DNA from: an uncultured Phascolarctobacterium sp.
GTDB lineage: Bacteria > Bacillota > Negativicutes > Acidaminococcales > Acidaminococcaceae
Assembly: GCA_949299135.1 (NCBI GenBank)
Contig: CASFZG010000014.1
Coordinates: forward strand, 1 to 64,000
DNA: 64,000 bases
Reading direction: 5' to 3'
In this document: piece after piece, positions 60,437 through 64,000 of the stretch
Numbering within the stretch: the stretch's first letter is position 1
Layout of the letters: every line of letters begins with the position of its first letter
Notes under the pieces: model-generated
The model's input: the letters and a program-made list of their open reading frames with translations, nothing else
Database searches by the model: none
What the model was told of the DNA's origin: nothing
Made by a program: the position numbers and the translations under genes

Positions 60437-61291
60437 ATGCCTACCGGAAGCACAAAAAAATACGAGCTGCTTTTAATAGCCGTTATCGCCGCACGCGCGA
60501 CGAGTTTTATTTTCAGCAAAATGATATTGGAAAGCCTCACGCCATTCAATCTTCTGGCGGTGCGCTTCATCATTGCCTTTATTTTGCTGGCGCTGATTTT
60601 TAACAAAACCGTGCGCAGCCTTACCCGCTGCGACTGGCTGGCAGGGCTTGCCATCGGCACGGCGTTTTTCATCACCATGGCGTGCGAGATGATTGCCTTA
60701 ACGCAGGCAGCGTCGTCGCTGGTATCGCTGTTGGAAAACTGTGCCATTATTTTTGTGCCGCTGTTTGAGCTTTTGCTGTTTAAAAAATTCCCCGCTAAAA
60801 TTACCGTCATCAGCACGGGGCTAGCCATGCTGGGCGTTGTGCTTTTAGCGTTAAGCCAGGGCGGGTTAAGCGGCGGCTTTAGCTGGGGGCTTTTGGCAGG
60901 CGTGTGCTACGCTTGCGCCATCATCATTACGCAGCGGCTGTCGCAAAACAGCAGCGAAACGCTTGGCATCGGCATTGTGCAAATCGGCACTATGGGCGTG
61001 CTTTCGCTGTTTTCCGTGCTCGCGCTGGAACAGCCGCAGCTGCCGCAAACAGGCGCGCAGTGGTTAATGCTGGTGCTGTTAATTATCGTCTGCACCGGCT
61101 TTGGCTTTACCTTGCAGCCCATGGCGCAAAGCCACGTCACCGCCGCCCGCGCGGGATTATTCTGCGCCGTCAGCCCTGCCATAGCAACGCTTTTGGGCGT
61201 AACCGTGCTTAACGAACCCTTCGGCGTGCTGGATGTGTTGGGCCTCTTTTTGATACTCGCCAGCATTGCCCTGCCATATATTAAAAAGTGA
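60437..61291 (+). CDS. EamA/DMT-family transporter
   Basis: This 284-aa protein has ten predicted membrane helices in two EamA repeats (VIAARATSFIFSKMILESLTPFNLLAVRFIIAF and WGLLAGVCYACAIIITQRLS), with ASSLVSLLENCAIIFVPLFELLLF and GLFCAVSPAIATLLGVTVLNEP at the ends of the repeats. It is likely a drug/metabolite exporter of unknown substrate. It is only distantly like the transporter at 48478. The following GNAT gene starts 21 bp later. Confidence 0.9.
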   Translation: MPTGSTKKYELLLIAVIAARATSFIFSKMILESLTPFNLLAVRFIIAFILLALIFNKTVRSLTRCDWLAGLAIGTAFFITMACEMIALTQAASSLVSLLENCAIIFVPLFELLLFKKFPAKITVISTGLAMLGVVLLALSQGGLSGGFSWGLLAGVCYACAIIITQRLSQNSSETLGIGIVQIGTMGVLSLFSVLALEQPQLPQTGAQWLMLVLLIIVCTGFGFTLQPMAQSHVTAARAGLFCAVSPAIATLLGVTVLNEPFGVLDVLGLFLILASIALPYIKK

Positions 61292-61312
61292 GGCTTATTT
61301 ATAGGAGGATTT

Positions 61313-61819
61313 ATGGATTTACAGTTTTTACCGCTTCTGCCGGAGGATGTTCCGCAGTTTAAACTCGATATGCAGGAGGCTTTTCAAAAAGCAGCCGAAG
61401 AGTATTTTAAAGGTCTTAAAGTGCAGGTGCTGCCCGAAAAAGATATTGATAAATCTCTTAACGCAAAAGGCGCTGCTGCCTATAAAGCAGTTAAAAACAG
61501 AGAAATTGTCGGCGGCGCGATTGTGAACATCAATAATGACACGCAGCATAACCAGCTTGACCTGTTATATGTTAAAAACGGCACGCAAAGTAAAGGGCTT
61601 GGCTATGCAATATGGCAGAGTTTGGAAAAACTATACCCAGATACCAAACAGTGGCAAACCTACACACCCTATTTTGAAAAACGCAACATTCATTTTTATA
61701 TTAATACCTGCGACTTCAAAGCAGTAGAATTTTTTAACCAACGCCACCCCGACCCGGAAATTCCGCCGGATATGGTTGGCGGCGATTACTTTTTCCGCTT
61801 TGTAAAAATAATGGAGTAA
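61313..61819 (+). CDS. GNAT-family N-acetyltransferase
   Basis: This 168-aa protein is GNAT-like: it has a central GGAIVNINNDTQHNQLDLLYVKNGTQSKGLGYAIWQSLEKLYP with the Q-S-K-G-L-G acetyl-CoA loop, and a C-terminal NTCDFKAVEFFNQ. Its N-terminus is not conserved. AGGAGG precedes the ATG. Substrate unknown. It is co-oriented with the DMT gene and proX. Confidence 0.85.
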   Translation: MDLQFLPLLPEDVPQFKLDMQEAFQKAAEEYFKGLKVQVLPEKDIDKSLNAKGAAAYKAVKNREIVGGAIVNINNDTQHNQLDLLYVKNGTQSKGLGYAIWQSLEKLYPDTKQWQTYTPYFEKRNIHFYINTCDFKAVEFFNQRHPDPEIPPDMVGGDYFFRFVKIME

Positions 61820-61826
61820 TAAAAAA

Positions 61827-62315
61827 ATGAACAAACAGCAAATTTACGATTTTTTAAATGCGCAGGGCATTGAATACGAAGCCGTTGAGCACAAAGCTGT
61901 GTTCAACATGGCGGAGATGGCGGAAGTGACGCTGCCCTACCCGGAGGCGGACGCCAAAAATTTATTTGTGCGCGACGATAAAAAGCGCAATTACTACCTC
62001 ATCACCGTCAGGGGAACTAAGCGCGTGGATTTAAACGAGTTCCGCCAAAAATACGGTACGCGCCGTTTAAGCTTTGCCAGCGACGCTGATTTACTGGCGT
62101 ACCTTGGCTTAACGCCCGGTTCTGTCACGCCGCTGGGGCTGCTAAACGATGCGGAATGTAAGGTGCATTTCTTTATCGACGAGGAATTTTTGCAGCCGGA
62201 CGCGCTTATCGGCGTACACCCCAACGACAATACGGCAAGCATCTTCCTTAAAGCGGCGGACTTGTTAAACATCATCGCCGCGCACGGCAATAAAATACAA
62301 CCGGTACATATTTAA
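61827..62315 (+). CDS. proX: Prolyl-tRNA(Pro) deacylase, ProX/YbaK type
   Basis: This 162-aa stand-alone editing domain has EYEAVEHKAVFNMAEMAEV, AKNLFVRDDKKRNYYLITVRGTKRVDL (with the catalytic Lys region), GSVTPLGLLND and VHPNDNTASI, characteristic of ProX/PrdX. It hydrolyses Ala-tRNA(Pro). It starts 7 bp after the GNAT gene. Confidence 0.93.
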   Translation: MNKQQIYDFLNAQGIEYEAVEHKAVFNMAEMAEVTLPYPEADAKNLFVRDDKKRNYYLITVRGTKRVDLNEFRQKYGTRRLSFASDADLLAYLGLTPGSVTPLGLLNDAECKVHFFIDEEFLQPDALIGVHPNDNTASIFLKAADLLNIIAAHGNKIQPVHI

Positions 62316-62321
62316 GCATGC

Positions 62322-62358
62322 AAAAAGCGCTGCCCGTTATGAGCAGCGCTGATTTTTT
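62322..62358. terminator. Terminator between convergent proX and nhaD
   Basis: AGCGCTGC (62326-62333) pairs with GCAGCGCT (62343-62350), followed by GATTTTTT on the plus strand and TTTTTG on the minus strand. Confidence 0.85.
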
Positions 62359-62364
62359 GCGGTT

Positions 62365-63789
62365 TTACATTAAATACAGCCAGGTCAGCAGTAAAAAGAT
62401 AGGGATTAAAATGCCCACGCTCCACAGAAGGTAAGCGAAGAAGGCCGGCATTTTCAGCCCGCGGTTCTGCACAATGGCAACAACCATAAAATTCGGCGCA
62501 TTGCCGATGTAGCTGTTAGCGCCCATGAACACAGCGCCCATGGAGATTGCCGTCAGCGTTACAGCGCCTTCGGTCATCAGCATGGCAGCGTCGCCGCCCG
62601 CCATATTAAAGAAGGCGAGATACGTCGGTGCGTTATCGAGGAATCCCGAAAGCGCGCCCGTCATCCAGAAGTACATGGCATTGTTGGCCGTGCCGTCCGG
62701 GTTCGTCACCAGCGCCACTACCGGCGCAAACGCGCCTGCCGCACCTGCTTTTAACATCTCCAGCACCGGCACGATGGTAACAAAAATGCCGAAGAATAAT
62801 TTGCCGACTTCCAGCACCGGCTCCCAGCTGAACTGGTTAGCCTTGCGGATTGCGTCAGGGGTCAGCGCCAGCGAAGCGCCTGCCGCCGCAAGGAAAATCA
62901 AATCGCGCAGCACGCCCTGACCGGTTAAATGCACGCCCAGCAGCGTAAACTCAACGCCGCTGTCCCACACGCCGGCCATCAGCACGGCGGCGATAATTAC
63001 GCCCAGCAGCAAAAAGTTTACCTTGCCTTCCACGCCGAAGCTTTCCTTCGTGCGCATGCTTTCAGCCAGTAAAAACTCGTCCTTTTCCTTATTGAACAGC
63101 ACCGTGTCGGCAATGTAGTAAATCACAAGCAAAAGCCCGACCGCCGTCAGCATCGGCGCAATTAAATGCTCGGTCGTCCAGAAGAACTCAACCCCGCGCA
63201 AAAAGCCCAAAAACAGCGGCGGGTCGCCCAAAGGCGTTAAGCTGCCCGCAATGTTTGCCACGATGAAAATAAAAAATACAAAGGTGTGCATTACATAACG
63301 GCGGCGTTCGTTAGCCGCAATCAGCGGACGGATTAAAAGCATCGCCGCCCCCGTAGTGCCCATAATGTTTGCCAGAACCGCGCCCAGCGCCAGAAAGCCG
63401 GTGTTGGTCAGCGGCGTGCCGGTAAAGCTGCTGCGGATGTGGATGCCGCCTGCCACCGTGTACAGCGAGCCGACGAAAATAATAAACGGGACGTAATCGC
63501 CAATCAGCGCGTGCGCCACACTGCCCACAGCCACACCGCCGCCGTAAATTACAAAAAGCGGCACTGCGGTTGCCAGCGCCCAGAACACCGCCACCTTGCC
63601 GTAGTTGCTGTGCCAGAAATGCGGCACCGCCAGCGGGCACACGGCAATGCACAGCAAAATGCCCGCAAAAGGCAGCACCCAGCCGATGGAAAGCTCCGCG
63701 CCGTTAAGCCCTGCGGCAAACGCCGGCAGCGGTAAAGCCAACGCCGTCATAAAAGCCAGAATCGCCCCCAATACTTTTTGTTTAATCAT
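62365..63789 (-). CDS. nhaD: NhaD-family sodium/proton antiporter (copy 2)
   Basis: This 474-aa protein is a close paralogue of the antiporter at 49488-50906. It shares LSIGWVLPFAGILLCIAVCPLAVPHFWH, NIAGSLTPLGDPPLFLGFLRG and MTGALSGFLDNAPTYLAFFNMAGG. About 12-13 helices. It has its own gene unit with AGGAGG before the ATG. Two copies may serve different sodium or pH ranges. The 211 bp beyond it to the window end (63790-64000) are AT-rich and show no gene. Confidence 0.9.
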   Translation of the reverse strand: MIKQKVLGAILAFMTALALPLPAFAAGLNGAELSIGWVLPFAGILLCIAVCPLAVPHFWHSNYGKVAVFWALATAVPLFVIYGGGVAVGSVAHALIGDYVPFIIFVGSLYTVAGGIHIRSSFTGTPLTNTGFLALGAVLANIMGTTGAAMLLIRPLIAANERRRYVMHTFVFFIFIVANIAGSLTPLGDPPLFLGFLRGVEFFWTTEHLIAPMLTAVGLLLVIYYIADTVLFNKEKDEFLLAESMRTKESFGVEGKVNFLLLGVIIAAVLMAGVWDSGVEFTLLGVHLTGQGVLRDLIFLAAAGASLALTPDAIRKANQFSWEPVLEVGKLFFGIFVTIVPVLEMLKAGAAGAFAPVVALVTNPDGTANNAMYFWMTGALSGFLDNAPTYLAFFNMAGGDAAMLMTEGAVTLTAISMGAVFMGANSYIGNAPNFMVVAIVQNRGLKMPAFFAYLLWSVGILIPIFLLLTWLYLM

Positions 63790-64000
63790 GTCAAAATCCT
63801 CCTGCGTTTAAAATGCGCGCCGGAAAATTAAGTTTCTCTATTTAAAAATCAATCTTAAATAAGCCTGCGCACCATTATTGTACTCGAAGGATTATCGCCG
63901 CGTCAATAAGATTCGGGCAAATTTTCAGAAAAATTTTTTATTGTGCAACTTCCTTCCTATATATAATATACAAAATTCTATCTGCCTTTGGCTGGCGGCA

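Overview
The window looks like the chromosome of an anaerobic Negativicutes bacterium, possibly Acidaminococcaceae such as Phascolarctobacterium. This is inferred from gene content: a ferredoxin-dependent 2-oxoacid oxidoreductase, a CIRCE-controlled groESL, a tsaE-tsaB-rimI-tsaD cluster, an ANTAR two-component pair and two NhaD antiporters. I could not run a database search, so the assignment is tentative. Most genes lie on the minus strand. The housekeeping DNA is moderately GC-rich and is interrupted by three clearly AT-richer blocks.

Layout. 0-11.9 kb: small accessory genes (a Cys-less thioredoxin fold, an HHH protein, a nucleotidyltransferase, an interrupted Nudix-GNAT fusion), an ANTAR regulator with its histidine kinase, a DnaA-box cluster, the t6A cluster, an amidase-GerM pair, nnr, acpS, a TSCPD protein and a YbjQ protein. 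11.9-21.0 kb: an AT-rich defence island with an AbiA-like reverse transcriptase carrying a HEPN-like motif, a 50-aa protein, a very large helicase-methyltransferase restriction protein with its partner, and an AAA/TOPRIM-like ATPase split at a slippery A7 tract. 21.0-41.1 kb: guaA, a DUF1638 protein, an operon of two deacetylase-fold hydrolases with an amino-acid ABC importer and an Asp/Glu/hydantoin-racemase-like gene, groESL, an AlaX-like editing protein, a HAD phosphatase, a type I toxin-antitoxin locus too small for routine gene calling, the korDABC operon divergent from a TetR regulator, a GtrA/lipid kinase/LTA-synthase-like operon, UspA and a RelBE module.

41.1-47.8 kb: a decayed IS200/IS605 element, then a 5.9-kb integrative element inserted in tRNA-Thr(CGT). 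It is bounded by 48-bp direct repeats and carries integrase arm-type repeats at both ends, a CI/Cro-like switch, a putative replication protein followed by four iterons, and a terminase-small-subunit-like fragment. This arrangement resembles a minimal phage satellite or an integrated plasmid. 47.8-64 kb: an XRE regulator, DMT transporters, two NhaD paralogues, murI, and an AT-richer seven-gene operon (secreted protein, 32-aa membrane peptide, sodium symporter, SDR, M28-like and two M20 hydrolases). That operon has a perfect 40-bp palindrome at its predicted transcription start and lies next to a GntR/UTRA regulator.

The strongest candidates for undescribed biology are the type I toxin-antitoxin pair at 32.5-32.8 kb, the defence island with its split ATPase, and the miniature satellite-like element with its iteron origin.
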